Part shown: positions 10,391 through 20,500 of the stretch, piece by piece
Numbering within the stretch: the first letter of the stretch is position 1
Layout: each line of letters starts with the position of its first letter
Source of the DNA: Chlorops oryzae
Lineage: Eukaryota; Arthropoda; Insecta; Diptera; Chloropidae
Assembly (NCBI GenBank): GCA_020466095.1
Contig: CM035806.1
Coordinates: 129,170,734 to 129,234,733, forward strand
Direction of reading: 5' to 3'
DNA: 64,000 bases
Translations under genes and position numbers: made by a program
The notes under the pieces: generated by a model
Database searches by the model: none
The model's input: the letters and a program-made list of their open reading frames with translations, nothing else
What the model was told of the DNA's origin: nothing

Positions 10391-10641
10391 TTATTCATTT
10401 AAATGTCAGAATATAGGTTTAATTTTAAATTTTTTTTTTTGGCGATTTTTAATATAAGTATAAAATAGAAAATAATAATTATACTTCAATTCTTAAATTG
10501 AAATTGCATATAAAAGTTTTCAAAATCAATGTCATAAATGCTGGCTTTGCTGTACGCAATCCTACTGGACAAATCGTAAAGCCATATGAATGGCAAGCCA
10601 CAGCCGACAATAAAAAAAAAAAAAATATTTTCGATCCCTGT

Positions 10642-11103
10642 CAGTGCTCGGACTACTACCACTTTGATGGTAGATCGACCACTATTTTCACTATTACCAC
10701 TTCTACTACGCTAGGTCCAAATCTACCGCTTTTTTTATACGCATTTATGCCTTTGTTTTATATATTTTATGATCATTTAGAATCATTGAGAGAATAAAAA
10801 ATGTGCTTCAATGTTGTGTTATTGAAAAATACATATGTTGGCAGCTTCCTATTGTGTCAAAAATGTTGTCAAGAATGGCAGTATTGGCGCTTGACGACAT
10901 CCAATAAATATTGACACTGTTTTTTAATGAAGAGAAAATACCTAAAAACATGTAATTTTCCCAATTTCCTACATGATCAGATGAGATATATTCCTATACA
11001 TATTAATATTTTAAACAATTTTAAATCTACAACTTTTTATAGGAATCTATCTCTTCTTCTTTAAAAATCTAGCACCTTTAAAAATTTTCAAATCCGAGCA
11101 CTG
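10642..11103. mobile_element. hAT-type MITE (462 bp)
   Basis: TIRs are CAGTGCTCGGA and TCCGAGCACTG. TSD ATCCCTGT/ATCCCTGC (10634-10641, 11104-11111) is 8 bp with one mismatch. The ends are polypurine/pyrimidine with no coding capacity. Confidence 0.8.
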
Positions 11104-11355
11104 ATCCCTGCCTTCGTTTTAAAAATTTTTGTAGACCCTGTTCATACAAAATTAAATTTTTACTTGGCACAGTGTACATATATTTAACGTGCAGAGTATG
11201 ATGATGAAGCAATTATTCTTTTCAAAAAATAATCTGCACAATTTATATGAGTGGGTGAAAAAATTGCAAAACATTGATGGGACAATTTTGTTACGTCTTA
11301 TATGTATGTTCATCCGCATAATGCTTATGAGAATTTTAGGTTGAAGTAATGTAAC

Positions 11356-11560
11356 CAAAGAGTGTATAACTACTAAGATGTCCAAGGCTGCAATTATAGT
11401 GAAGCTCAAGCTGAAGCGTAGGCTGTCATGTGTTTGTTATAATTTGTTGTTTCGGAAATACAACAAACACATGACAGCTTCACACTCATTGCAGCCTAAC
11501 GCTCATACAAACGAACAGCGACCCAGCCGGACATTATCGCATGCATGAAAAAATCATTAA
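11356..11560. mobile_element. Left end of the CAAAGA-type TIR element (second copy)
   Basis: CAAAGAGTGTATAACTACTAAGATGTC followed, after the nested hairpin at 11386-11496, by TAACGCTCATACAAACGAA. This aligns with the left end of the element at 39458 (CAAAGACCTTATAACTACC, then GATGTCTAACGCGCATAC). The matching right end was not found, so the extent is a guess; sequence to about 12.8 kb may belong to it. Confidence 0.55.
11386..11496. mobile_element. Short Harbinger-like hairpin MITE (111 bp)
   Basis: The ends GGCTGCAATTATAG and CATTGCAGCC enclose a second inverted pair (GCTGTCATGTGTTTGTT and AACAAACACATGACAGC), giving a nearly complete hairpin. Flanks are CAA/TAA, and the related copy at 39458 has an uninterrupted GTCTAACGC, supporting a TAA target. 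A related partial copy is at about 47663. Confidence 0.7.
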
Positions 11561-12800
11561 TGCAGAAGAAGTGAAGCATTCATTTTTAAAGAGGCCAATT
11601 GGTGCTTTTTCGAACTATCTTCTAGTGAAAATATCACAGAAACAAGAGCTCGTTGCAACAGACTCATCTTCAAATGAAATTTTCATTTGAAAGAGGGTTG
11701 TATACTCCTATTTTCAATGAAGATCCTATGAAATTGTTATGAAAAGATGTTTTTCATTCTGTGTGCTACAATTCTCAAAAATTTATTATTTTTTTGTACT
11801 CAAGTCTTTCCAAAGGCGATAATGTGTCGCATCACGAGGTGACGAAATATGCCAATTTCCGCCAATTTTTTTTAAAATATTATTTTTCTTCTCTCAGATC
11901 CCCGCGGCGTATACTATTTTTTCAAATTCTCATTTGCGTTGGCACCATATATTTTTTTTCCAAATGATATTTTCATTCATGTTGGCAACATATACTATAT
12001 TTTCAAATGAAATAAACATGCACGTTTGATCCATTTCAGCCAGACAGCATGTACGTTTTGTCCAAATGAAGTTTTCATGCGGACCAGGGTCATACACTCC
12101 CTTACCTAATGAATAACACATGATTTTTGAAGTACTGAAAATAGCGGCCATCTCCTAACAAAATTCATTAGAAGTAAGGGTCAGTAATGCGAGTAGTCGC
12201 AGTATGAATTTTCACCACTTCGGAAGTACTGCAGAAGTAGTGAAATTTCCGGCTGGGACACGAAAATTTCAAAAATTTCGATAGAGTATGCAAGGGGAGT
12301 GAAAATATTTTTTTGCTCTGTTATTTTCTTTAAAAATACAGGATTCAAGAATTTGTCTCTGTTTTTCAAATTTATTTGTTCGCAAGACAGACAACGTTCT
12401 ATATGAAAACAACGCACACGCTAGGAGTTCGTAGAAGGTACCAAGGGAAGAACAAAACAATCGGACTTCTCGCCTCAACATATTGAGAAGTGATTTTAAC
12501 TCTAATAGTTTTTCGGCAGTGCCGCGCTTGTTTGGCTGTGCGTTTTGTATATTTTTGTCTTGTCTGCTTGTGAGAGACGATTGAGACGATTTGCTTTCTC
12601 ATGAGAGCGAACTCTCCGCTCTAAACCGCCCAGTCGGCAATTGCGTCTTGCATGAATTTATTCTTGTAAGAATTCGTCGACGAAATAAGTATGATATGTA
12701 ATGTCGAAAAATATCAGGAAAAGTAAGGCAAATATTCGGCGATAGCGGACCGAGAAGTTTTGCAAATCTCATCCATTGTTTTTTTCAGTTTTTGTGTTTT

Positions 12801-12833
12801 ATGGTTCAGAAGAAAATTGCCCAACGGGAAAAG
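12801..12833 (+). CDS. Possible first coding exon (11 codons) with splice donor
   Basis: An ATG opens 11 codons (MVQKKIAQREK) ending exactly at AAG|GTAAGTG, a strong donor, in phase 0. A T-rich stretch precedes it. No partner exon was identified downstream; MITEs at 13259-14202 and 14401-15060 lie in what would be the intron. It may be the start of a disrupted element gene. Weakly supported. Confidence 0.25.
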
Positions 12834-13267
12834 GTAAGTGTTAATGGTAGGAACAACAATAAAAGGAGACGTACCTGTCTGGCTGGAGACGAAGACGCTG
12901 GAATTTTCTCTCTCTGATTTGGGGTTTTCGCGCCGCGATACTTCGTTTAAAATAAAAAAGAGGTTTTTTTTTGTTTGTTTTATAATGCACGAGTATGTAG
13001 TTCTTTTGGTTCTTCGATTTTTGTTTTTTCAAATTAAAATAAAAACTGTGCCTTCTTGGCGTCTTACTCACTATCTTTTTTTTGTTTTTTTTTTTTTTCT
13101 TTGGAAAACAAAATTGCTATTTCTTTTAATTCACTTAAATTCGGCCTTCGTCGCGATGGATTTTTTTTTTGTTATTTTCAATTTGTTGTTTGTTGAATAA
13201 ATTTTTTGGTTGCGTCGATTACACTGCGAGATCGGTGGGTTTTAAGTTGCGTGCGTATCATATAGTA

Positions 13268-13446
13268 CATATAGAACTATAGCTGCAACTTCGGCCAAAT
13301 TTTGGCGCGTTATGGCATGATTTGGTGAAAAAGTTCAACTGAGGTGAACCACGCCATAAGCCGAGTGTTGTGGTGAACCACGTAATAGTAAGTGTGGTGT
13401 ACCACGTAATAGCTTTTGGCCGAAGTTGCAGCTATAGTTCTATATG
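13268..13446. mobile_element. P-like MITE inserted inside the TIR of a related element (179 bp)
   Basis: Perfect 31-bp TIRs begin CATATAGAACTATAGCTGC. TSD ATATAGTA (13260-13267, 13447-13454) is itself part of the host element's terminus. The first 15 bp match the outer element's end at 14 positions, so both are probably mobilised by the same transposase. The core has repeated GTGAACCACG motifs. Confidence 0.85.
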
Positions 13447-14017
13447 ATATAGTACTATAGGTCTAACTCTTCTTCTTCCTAATCCCTGCAATGTGTTAGA
13501 GCTACGCTGCTTCAACATAGGCATATAGCACGAGGAAAAGAGAAGCATGCTATGGCAGCTAAATATTTAGCTCTGCTGTGGTGAAATGCGTTGCCACTTT
13601 TTTTTATTAATTTTGGAAGATTTTCCAAATCATCACATATAAAATATCTACCAAACTCATAAAATGCTATTAAAAGCTTCAGAAAACCAAAAATAATTAA
13701 GGAAACTCAATAAAAGGGAACAATAGAAGTTGTTTTTTAGTCCTTCCCTGCCCTAACAACTTTTTAATCACACTGTTTCAGTAAAAATACTACATTGTAT
13801 GCACAATGAAATTCGTAGCCGTAGTTAAAAATGTATTTCAATTTATTACAAAATGAAAACATTCGTGCACATTAAGCAACAACACATCGTAATACATTTA
13901 TTAAAGCTGCAAATATGAACTTTTAAAGCTATATAAAAAACCGAGCCGACGCCGTGTTTCTTTTATAATTTTCTTGCAAGTGGCATCATAGTGCCACTTT
14001 TTGTCTGCCCGTATTGT

Positions 14018-14140
14018 TGTTGGTAGCTTTCTGGTGAATTTCTCGAAAGAGTTGAATTTCCTATTCCTGCTTAAGGTTTTTGTTGGTAGCTTTTTGGTGA
14101 ATTTCTCGAAAGAGTTGAGTTTCCTATCCCTGCCTAATGG
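14018..14140. repeat. Two-copy 63-bp tandem repeat inside the P-like element
   Basis: Two direct copies start TGTTGGTAGCTTT-TGGTGA at 14018 and 14081. The same duplication is present in the 42428-43184 copy, so it predates their separation. The period is a multiple of three and the repeat is open on the minus strand. Confidence 0.75.
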
Positions 14141-14328
14141 GGAGTTTCTTATTAGCGGCAGAGGCCTTTTGACGTCGACAGTTAGACCTATAGTACTATA
14201 TGGTGCGTATCGAAGCTGACTCGGTCGAAGACTGCCGACCACTTTTACTCTTTTTCTCTCCCACGTATCGGGAAAGAGCTTTCAGACGAGCTAGCGCTGT
14301 AGAAAAAATAAGGAGTAATCGTTAGGAC

Positions 14329-14389
14329 GGTTCGTTCGCCGTGGATTAAAGGCTCGGCTGCGCAGCGGCCACGGCGAAGAACGAACAGT
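14329..14389. other. GC-rich imperfect hairpin
   Basis: GGTTCGTTCGCCGTGG is followed about 30 bases later by its near reverse complement CCACGGCGAAGAACGAAC. It lies between two MITEs in an otherwise AT-rich stretch. No function assigned. Confidence 0.5.
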
Positions 14390-14400
14390 AAGCAAAGTAA

Positions 14401-15060
14401 TAGCCTTTTTACACTAACATAGGAAACCTAGGTTTGCGTTCGTAACCTAAATGCAAACCTAGCGCCTTTACACTGCACTTATCGAGGTTACGTTTGACAG
14501 TTCATTTTTCTTTTTTTAAATAAATACATACTTATACTTGTTTGTGAGATTGTGAATTTTATCACGAACTTCCACAGGAGCTCTGAAAAAATTTATTTTC
14601 GCCATTTCATCACAAATCTCGGCATACACATGGCCGTTTTTTCTGTTCCCACGTAGTCCATCTATATTTTCAGCCCACAATTCGATTAGGGCACATTCCG
14701 CATCTTCGCTCCACACCTTCTTTTTTTTTTTTCCCCCGAAAACCTTTTCTTTTAATTCCTTATTCATTTCCTTTTCAAAAACTTCGATTTGACTTCAACT
14801 TCAACTTCTTATTCTTTTTCTCATTCTTCTTCTTTAATTCATTCCCCATTCAACGAAAATTGCCATTTCACAGGGAATTTCTCACAATATATGTCAGTTT
14901 ATTGAATGCAACCCTGTGCCTTATCGAGGTTTGGGACTGGGTTAGCGCCAAACCCACCACTTGACTGGGTTTGCTTTTGTATGGGAAACCGAGCGGTTTG
15001 ATACTGGGTTTGGCAGCAAACCTAGATAAACGAGGTAACCCCGTATGTGTAAAAAGGCTA
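14401..15060. mobile_element. PIF/Harbinger-type element with a SANT-like gene (660 bp)
   Basis: TIRs are TAGCCTTTTTACAC and GTGTAAAAAGGCTA with 3-bp TSD TAA (14398-14400, 15061-15063). Internal AAACCTAGG/AACCTAG motifs recur near both ends. It encodes a SANT-like protein on the minus strand but no DDE nuclease, so it would depend on a complete relative. Confidence 0.85.
14516..14767 (-). CDS. Myb/SANT-like DNA-binding protein of Harbinger element
   Basis: The 83-residue product starts with a basic tract (GGKKKKK), then a Myb/SANT-like domain: VWSEDAECALIELWAENID, YAEICDEMAKI, VEVRDKIHNLTNKYK. In PIF/Harbinger elements this second protein binds the transposase and brings it to the nucleus and the TIRs. 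The tryptophan-spaced helix pattern is kept. The usual linker and C-terminal region are missing, so it is shorter than typical full-length partners (often 200 residues or more). It lies entirely within the TIRs of the 660-bp element. Confidence 0.65.
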   Translation of the reverse strand: MNKELKEKVFGGKKKKKVWSEDAECALIELWAENIDGLRGNRKNGHVYAEICDEMAKINFFRAPVEVRDKIHNLTNKYKYVFI

Positions 15061-15505
15061 TAAGTTATACTCCAACGGGAAAAAGTAATGAAAGTAAGTT
15101 AAACATTCAACAGAACTACTACTTACGTAACCAATGAATATTTGTACAACGATGTCCTAGGAAAATCGTGCATTACCATTCTAATTGAAACTGCGATGAA
15201 GTTGTAACTGAAAAAGTAAAGAGAACATTTTAAAGAGCTTACTTTACATATGATCAGGTATCCGTAAATGTATTGAAGAACATCAAACGTAAGATATTTT
15301 AGCAGATAAGGTAATTAAAAAGGTCATCAAATTCTTGATTTATATTTTACCTTTTAACTTACGCGTTCGTTAATAAATTCATAAGATATGTATATTTTTG
15401 AACGGTTCGCATTTATTTCTGAGTTTTTTCATGGTGTGTTTTTTCTCTTGTTCTTAACGCTTTTTTTGTAACAAAATAACTTTAAAGGACTTAAAAAAAT
15501 AAATA

Positions 15506-16377
15506 TTAGATATTTTCACTCTTTTTTCTCATTATTACAGCTTTTTCTTTCTTGTTCTTAACGCTTTTTTCCTTAAAATACCTTCCTTTGATTTTTTTGA
15601 TTGCCAAGCGCATTTCGTCCTCAAACACTTTTTCTGTAAAGCCATCGTTCTCAAAGGTCTCTAAATTGTATATAAAAAAATTTGTTTAAAAAAATTATTT
15701 AGGAAAAAGCATCTGGTTTTGAGATAGTGCTTACTATATATCAAAGTTGCGATGTTGTGAAAATTCTTTAATGCAGTTTTATTACAACGTCCATCGAAGT
15801 TTAATTGCAACAACAGGTTTTCGTCGAGAATGGATGGTAGAGATTGTCGTATTGTTTTTCCCTTCGAGATCCCTTTTAAAATCAAAAGCTAGAAAAACCA
15901 GGGAAATTAAAATAAAAACTTTTCGATATAAGGTATAAAGTATTTAAATAGTTTAGAGGAATACATACATATTTTTTTTCGTTTTCGAAAATGTCTTCAT
16001 CCAATTTTTTAAGATCTTCCAAAGTGTTCACCGGAAAATTCTGTTTTTTATTTTGACATTCAAGTGAACGTCGTAGCAGTACCAAGGTCTCTGTCTGTTT
16101 GTTAAGAAGCGTTTTTAATGTCGAAGAGCACTCCTCCACGCGTTCTAGAAACATAGACTAAGTTACTTTCAAAAAATGAAAGGTTTAAGGCAAAATACCA
16201 TGCACAGCTCTCAATTCAGTTGCCAGTTCTTGAATATTAACCGCTCCGGCTGTAAAAATGGAAATATATTTAGTTTATTAATGTTTCAGAAATATTGAAT
16301 TTCAACATACGTTCATTTTCCCGGTGAATTTCAAAATTTGTAATGTCATAAATCTTTTTTGAAGCTTTAGAATTCAT
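15506..16377 (-). CDS. DUF4806-like protein, five exons
   Basis: GT-AG splicing joins exons 16377-16311, 16249-16199, 16144-15969, 15888-15735 and 15660-15506 into one continuous frame of about 200 residues. After a short N-terminus and a coiled-coil-like stretch (ELATELRAVHERVEE ... LLNKQTETLVLLRRSLE), the C-terminal half matches the DUF4806 pattern: FPVNTLEDLKKLDEDIFEN, then TIRQSLPSILDENLLLQLNFDG and KTALKNFHNIATLIY, ending in a basic tail. DUF4806 proteins are frequent, often multi-copy and element-linked, in insects; molecular function is unknown to me. The start ATG at 16377 overlaps the stop of the upstream ORF by 11 bases. No internal stop or broken splice site is seen, so it may be expressed. 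Confidence 0.6.
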
Positions 16378-16789
16378 CTTGGCTTGAAGAGGACAGTAGA
16401 GGAAGAAAAACAAAAGAGTTCCTGTAAGGCAATTGCATCAATTTATGTCGTATTTGATCAATCGGAAAAGTTGCTACTGGAGCTTGATAATTAATCTCAG
16501 CTGTAAAAATACCTAGACAAATAAGAGAATCGACGGGGGTTGAGAAAAAACTCTCCATGTTTTCTAAAATTTTCCCTCTGAAAAAATTTCCATTGTCATT
16601 TATAAACTCTGTTATTATAACTCCTGAGCCGCAATTTCCATAACATAAGTTATTTGGAAATTTTAGGGTTAATTCAAATCTTTCATTTTTGTAGGACATG
16701 ATTTCCCCAGAAGAATTCCGTTTGAATCCTAGATCTGTTACACTTCTAATTGCGGATTCTTGTTGAATTCTAAAATTTAAATGCTCCAA
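16367..16789 (-). CDS. Unidentified ORF upstream of the DUF4806-like gene (5' truncated)
   Basis: A 140-residue frame (RSVTDLGFKRNSSGEIMSYK, GSGVIITEFIND, LMQLPYRNSFVFLPLLSS) ends 11 bases inside the start of the DUF4806-like gene in another frame (ATG AATTC TAA). I do not recognise it. The open frame is cut at its 5' side by a hAT-like terminus (CAGGGCCG at 16793), so the N-terminus is probably lost. It could be a neighbouring ORF of the same element or an alternative first exon. Confidence 0.4.
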   Translation of the reverse strand: MEHLNFRIQQESAIRSVTDLGFKRNSSGEIMSYKNERFELTLKFPNNLCYGNCGSGVIITEFINDNGNFFRGKILENMESFFSTPVDSLICLGIFTAEINYQAPVATFPIDQIRHKLMQLPYRNSFVFLPLLSSSSQDEF

Positions 16790-16792
16790 AAC

Positions 16793-16860
16793 CAGGGCCG
16801 AAAGTAGAGCTGAAGGGGCCCCGGGGCAAAACCAAATTTGGGGGCCCCACCTAAAAATTA
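16793..16860. mobile_element. hAT-like terminus fragment (CAGGGCCG)
   Basis: CAGGGCCG followed by GGGGCCCCGGGGC and GGGGGCCCC resembles the G/C-rich ends of an insect hAT group. No opposite end or TSD was found, so only a fragment is claimed. Confidence 0.4.
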
Positions 16861-17179
16861 CTCGTCACAATAATATTGTGCAAATTCAAAGAAAAAATAA
16901 AAGTATTTTGTCAATTAAAAATTTTTGTTCACATCTTACACTAACTTTTACAAACAGTCGTGATATTCATGATATATTCGTTATGTTCAACAGGCACTCT
17001 TAAAACATTGCGTTTCATTAAAAAGCAAAAACTTAAAACTAAAATCTCTTTTTTCTAGATTTCATCATAGCAAATTCGTCTATCATTTTATTTGTGTCAA
17101 CCTTGTGTCAGCCTCTCGCTCCAACTCGCTCTTCGATGAATTTATTAGATATTGAGGTTGCAGGATTTTGTAAATATCT

Positions 17180-17770
17180 ACACAGTAAAAAATGATGGTT
17201 TACTTTTAAAACCCATTGGTATTAGCTTAAAACTTTTATTCTTATTATAAAACCATTTGGTTTTATCTTTAAACCATTTCAATATTAAATTATAATTTAA
17301 TACTATAAGGTTTTAATTTAATGAGAAATATATTTAACTTTAAACTATGAAGTTTTAATTTAAAACCATGAAACGCTCATGCATTTCGATCAAATCTTAA
17401 ATGGTTTCAAAACAAAACCTTTTTAGCTTGAATTAATGTCTGCATGAATGCATGTCTGCCCCTAGGCGGGGGTGCAAAAGCGGTTAAGCTCGAATAATTT
17501 CTGAAATCATAGGAATATGTTTGGTACCGCAATCAAAAATAGATCTTTTGATCTTTTTGCCATATACATTTGAATTAATAATTTTTAGTTTAAATCTAAA
17601 ACCAAAAAAGGATTAAACTTCGCTCACTCACATATTAATCCTTTTTGGTTTTAAAATAAAACCAAAATTGTATTAAATGTCCTTCGCTCTCACGCATTTT
17701 TTTCGGCAACTCTTAACTTAAGAAATTTAGGTTTAAAATTAAAACCAAAAAGTTTTAAAGTGCGCTCACG
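17180..17770. repeat. AAAACC / TTTAAAACCA-rich repeat region
   Basis: Many copies of AAAACCA and its complement TGGTTTTA occur here, including palindromic AAAACCATTTGGTTTTA at about 17260. From 17590 they alternate with CGCTCAC/CGCTCTC blocks (at about 17621, 17684 and 17762). This looks like a subterminal motif array of a non-autonomous element, but clear TIRs and TSD were not found. Confidence 0.5.
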
Positions 17771-17781
17771 CTCTCTCAGCT

Positions 17782-18114
17782 TTGTGTAGCAAGTCGGCAG
17801 TCCTGTTAAACTGTCAAATCATAGAGAGGAAGCACATGGAAAAATTTCACAATGTAAAGGTAAAATATGAAGCAAAAGTGCAATTTCTACAAATTTGTGA
17901 AGATATTACCAGTGAAGAGCTTAGGCCTAAAACAATTCTACTTGCAGGTACGTACGTTTACCTAACAAAAGTGATTAAATGCAAAATATTTGCCAAAAAC
18001 CTATATGTATTTTTCTTTGTAGTTCTTGATAATTTAAAACTTAAGACAGAATGCGAAATTTCTTTGCATGATCGGGACGGAGCCGAGATATCTGTGGATC
18101 TGTGGAATTTATGA
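17782..18114 (+). CDS. Unidentified two-exon 3' gene end
   Basis: A frame from about 17782 (MEKFHNVKVKYEAKVQFLQ) reaches a donor at CTTGCAG|GTACGT (17949/17950). An acceptor TTCTTTGTAG|TTCTTG (18021) restores the same frame to the stop at 18112: VLDNLKLKTECEISLHDRDG...VDLWNL. An AATAAA lies near 18275. The reading is coherent but I recognise no family, and the 5' part is replaced by the AAAACC-rich repeat. It could be the 3' end of an element-borne gene. Confidence 0.35.
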   Translation: MCSKSAVLLNCQIIERKHMEKFHNVKVKYEAKVQFLQICEDITSEELRPKTILLAGTYVYLTKVIKCKIFAKNLYVFFFVVLDNLKLKTECEISLHDRDGAEISVDLWNL

Positions 18115-18317
18115 TATATTTAAGAAAAAAGTCGAATACCAAACGTTTGGCAAAATCGTGGATTTTTTTTTTAATAAAAAACGTTTATTTACGTTTAGAA
18201 ACTTTTGTAAGCAAACACTTCGACTTAGTCGCACATTGTTACGAAATTTCATCAAGTTCCCAATCTATTGATTGAATAAAAATTTTTCTAATATTTTGAA
18301 AAATGTTGAAACATTTT

Positions 18318-18830
18318 TTATACCCGACACACTCTGTGTCGAGGGTATATTGCGTTTGTGTGGTTGTGTGTAACACCCAGAACCAGTCGAGATAGACCAT
18401 ATAAAATGTATATAGAAATGATCAGCGTCACCAGGAGATTCGATTTAGACATGTCCGTCCGTCTGTCTGTCCGTCTGTTTGTATACAGTTTTCTTATCGA
18501 AGGAGTTGAGCTATCTTGACGAAATTTGGTATGTGTGCTCACAGGGACACGAGTAAGAACAAGTTCGACAATGGACCCGATCGGACCATTTTTAGGGGTA
18601 CCTCCAGTACTAGGGTCTGTTATGAAAATCACAAAAACTGCTCTAAAACCTGAGTTTTTCAAGATATTTTGATGAAATTGGGCAATTGAACATATTTTAG
18701 GCCAAATAATGTGATTTACAAAAATCAGAAAAATGGGCGTGGCAGAAGGGCGTTTTTCGAAAATTGTCTCCTACTCCCGAAACGCCTATGGGACTTGAAC
18801 GAAAATTGGCACTTATACTTCCTTTGTAAC
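18318..18830. repeat. Dispersed fly repeat (TATACCC ... GTCCGTCCGTCTGTC ... GGGCGTGGC)
   Basis: It starts with TATACCCGACACACTCTGTGTCGAGGGTATA (an inverted pair), then GTCCGTCCGTCTGTCTGTCC, ATCGAAGGAGTTGAGCTATC, GATCGGACCATTTTT and a GGGCGTGGC block, a layout common to abundant repeats in flies. A diverged relative is at 23166-23300. The 114-codon minus-strand frame in it is not a gene. Confidence 0.6.
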
Positions 18831-19345
18831 TAGGGTGATTGATTCGGTTAACCGATCGGTTAACCGCCCGGTTTTTTTCGCGCTTTGCCAGGCGGTTTTT
18901 TCTCAAAACTGATTTTTCGAATATCGAATAAATCGGTTTTTTTAAGCGAATACCCGGTTTTTTCTCCAACAGATTATTTTAGCCTTCAGATAGTTATTTT
19001 CTTTCGAACGTCATACAAACTGCATATAAAAATTGCCATGAAATTACCTCTGAGGTATATCAAATGAAAATATGGCTGTTTTTAATCTATTTTATACGCT
19101 GAATGTGCAATTTTTTGTTTGGGTTTTTTTTAATGTTGTAAGTTTTTTTCAAAATGGCTTTTAAATAAAACAGTCACAAACAAATAACACCTGCCCCGAA
19201 ATATCTTTTTATTTGGATTTTTAACATAACCGGTTAGCCGGTTTTTAGTTAAATTTTATTTGCTCAATCGGTTTTTTTAATATCCTTAAATATCGGGTTA
19301 TTCGAAAACCGGTTACAGTTAAATGTCGAATAATCAATCACCCTA
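18831..19345. mobile_element. TAGGGTGATTGATT family, copy 2 (515 bp)
   Basis: The ends and subterminal motifs are nearly identical to the copy at 7821-9099, but the middle (about 760 bp, including the nested 8601-8742 MITE) is missing. Flanks TTTGTAAC and GGTAGAAT do not match, so this copy lacks a TSD and its neighbourhood is probably rearranged. Confidence 0.8.
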
Positions 19346-20417
19346 GGTAGAATTCTCAAAAAATGTAGGTAGATTTCAGCAAAATGCGGTAGATTTTTTA
19401 TCCAAAGAAATTATTTGTTTTAATACTATATAACAATAATATATTAAAATTTAAAAGCAATACAAACATTTTCTTGTTTTTGAAAAATCAAACAAAACTA
19501 AAATCTCTTCTATCCGAAGCATTAACGCCGCTCAAGGTTGAGGTTCTCGTAAATTAATTATAAAAATGACGCACACATATAAACCAATGTTGATATTAAT
19601 TTACCTTTTTCTGATTTTAAAATAGTTTCGCCGCCGAAGAGAACTTGCTTCAAAAGTTTAAATTCAAAAGAAATTAAAGAACGTTACGCTGCCGCTGTTA
19701 TTTTTTTTTTTACTCAATTTGATGGCAGATAAGAGCGCTGCCAGACTTGACTATTCGTATTTCATTCATTTCATCTTGAAATTGCAACTAAAATTGACGC
19801 CAATTAAGTCCTCTAATTTTCAAATCGTTGAAAAATATTTGTTGAAGTAATGTTCCTTAATAATGTTGACGTAAAATTTTCATATTTCCTTGTACAATTA
19901 TTTGATTTGTGCTGCCGAGATGTAGGTAGATTTTGGGCCTCGTGCGGTAGAATAGGTAGATGCTATTAACAGAATAAGGGCGTCAGCGAATATTCGTTCG
20001 ACGTCGTTGCTTAAAATACACACGGGCATACGAGGTTGCCCACAACACAGCGAATTTCGCCGCGTTAAAACGCCGCAATAGATCTAATTCTAATGGTAGC
20101 GCCGGCGACTGGCGAATAGCAGAATTTACACATCAGAAAAGATATGCATTTGTATAAAATATTTGAGCTTTTGTTTTCGAAAATGAGGGTTTGTACTTTT
20201 TGCTGGCAATGACTTATATTTTCAATCATAGTTTTTCGAAATTCTGAAAACAGCATGAGTTCGCCATTCGCTGTCATTGTGTTCACCCGCGCGAATTCAT
20301 CGGCGTATTCGCCCGGCGAATATTCGCTTACGCCCTTATTCTTTTTATAGCAAGAATGTCAAATTTTACAAAATATGCGGTAGATCTACCGCATATGCGG
20401 TAGAAGTGGCCACACTG
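19346..20417. mobile_element. hAT-like remnant with GGTAGAT/GCGGTAGA motifs
   Basis: The right end reads ATGCGGTAGAAGTGGCCACACTG (reverse complement starts CAGTGTGGCCAC). GGTAGAT and GCGGTAGA motifs recur at 19346-19400, 19920-19965 and 20382-20405. The left TIR is missing where the 18831-19345 element abuts it. It hosts the nested MITE at 19972-20341. Confidence 0.55.
19972..20341. mobile_element. MITE, GAATAAGGGCG family
   Basis: Inverted ends GAATAAGGGCG(tca)GCGAATATTCG and CGAATATTCGC(tta)CGCCCTTATTC. It is 370 bp, GC-richer than its surroundings, with several CGGCG/GCGAA motifs. TSD not resolved. Confidence 0.65.
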
Positions 20418-20500
20418 TGCAAGACCCAATTGCCGACTGGGGCCGAACGAGGAGACCAATACATGCATAAAATTATGAATGTGTGTTTTGAGCACCGCTG

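Larger units (their letters stand above)
13259..14202. mobile_element. P-like non-autonomous element (757 bp family), copy 1, with self-family insertion
   Basis: The ends are CATATAGTA(ctatagg) and CCTATAGTACTATATG, with perfect 8-bp TSD GTGCGTAT (13251-13258, 14203-14210). Removing the nested MITE and its TSD gives 757 bp, exactly the length of the inverted copy at 42428-43184. The 8-bp duplication and CAT start fit the P superfamily better than hAT, whose ends usually have G at position 5. A minus-strand frame 13901-14200 has a duplicated segment (LNSFEKFTKKLPT/FNSFEKFTRKLPT) and KKWHYDATCKKIIKETRR, conserved in both copies; function unknown. Confidence 0.8.

Noticed and set aside
10498..10797. 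99-codon plus-strand ORF
   Set aside because: Its C-terminal half runs across the TSD into the MITE at 10642, so it is not one gene; the first 45 codons match nothing I recognise.
12838..13200. 120-codon Phe-rich plus-strand ORF
   Set aside because: Follows T-rich runs; no domain or codon structure, and it starts in a splice-donor context.
18318..18662. 114-codon minus-strand ORF with an RRTDRRTD repeat
   Set aside because: It is the GTCCGTCTGTC dispersed repeat in reverse; not conserved as protein in the related copy at 23166-23300.
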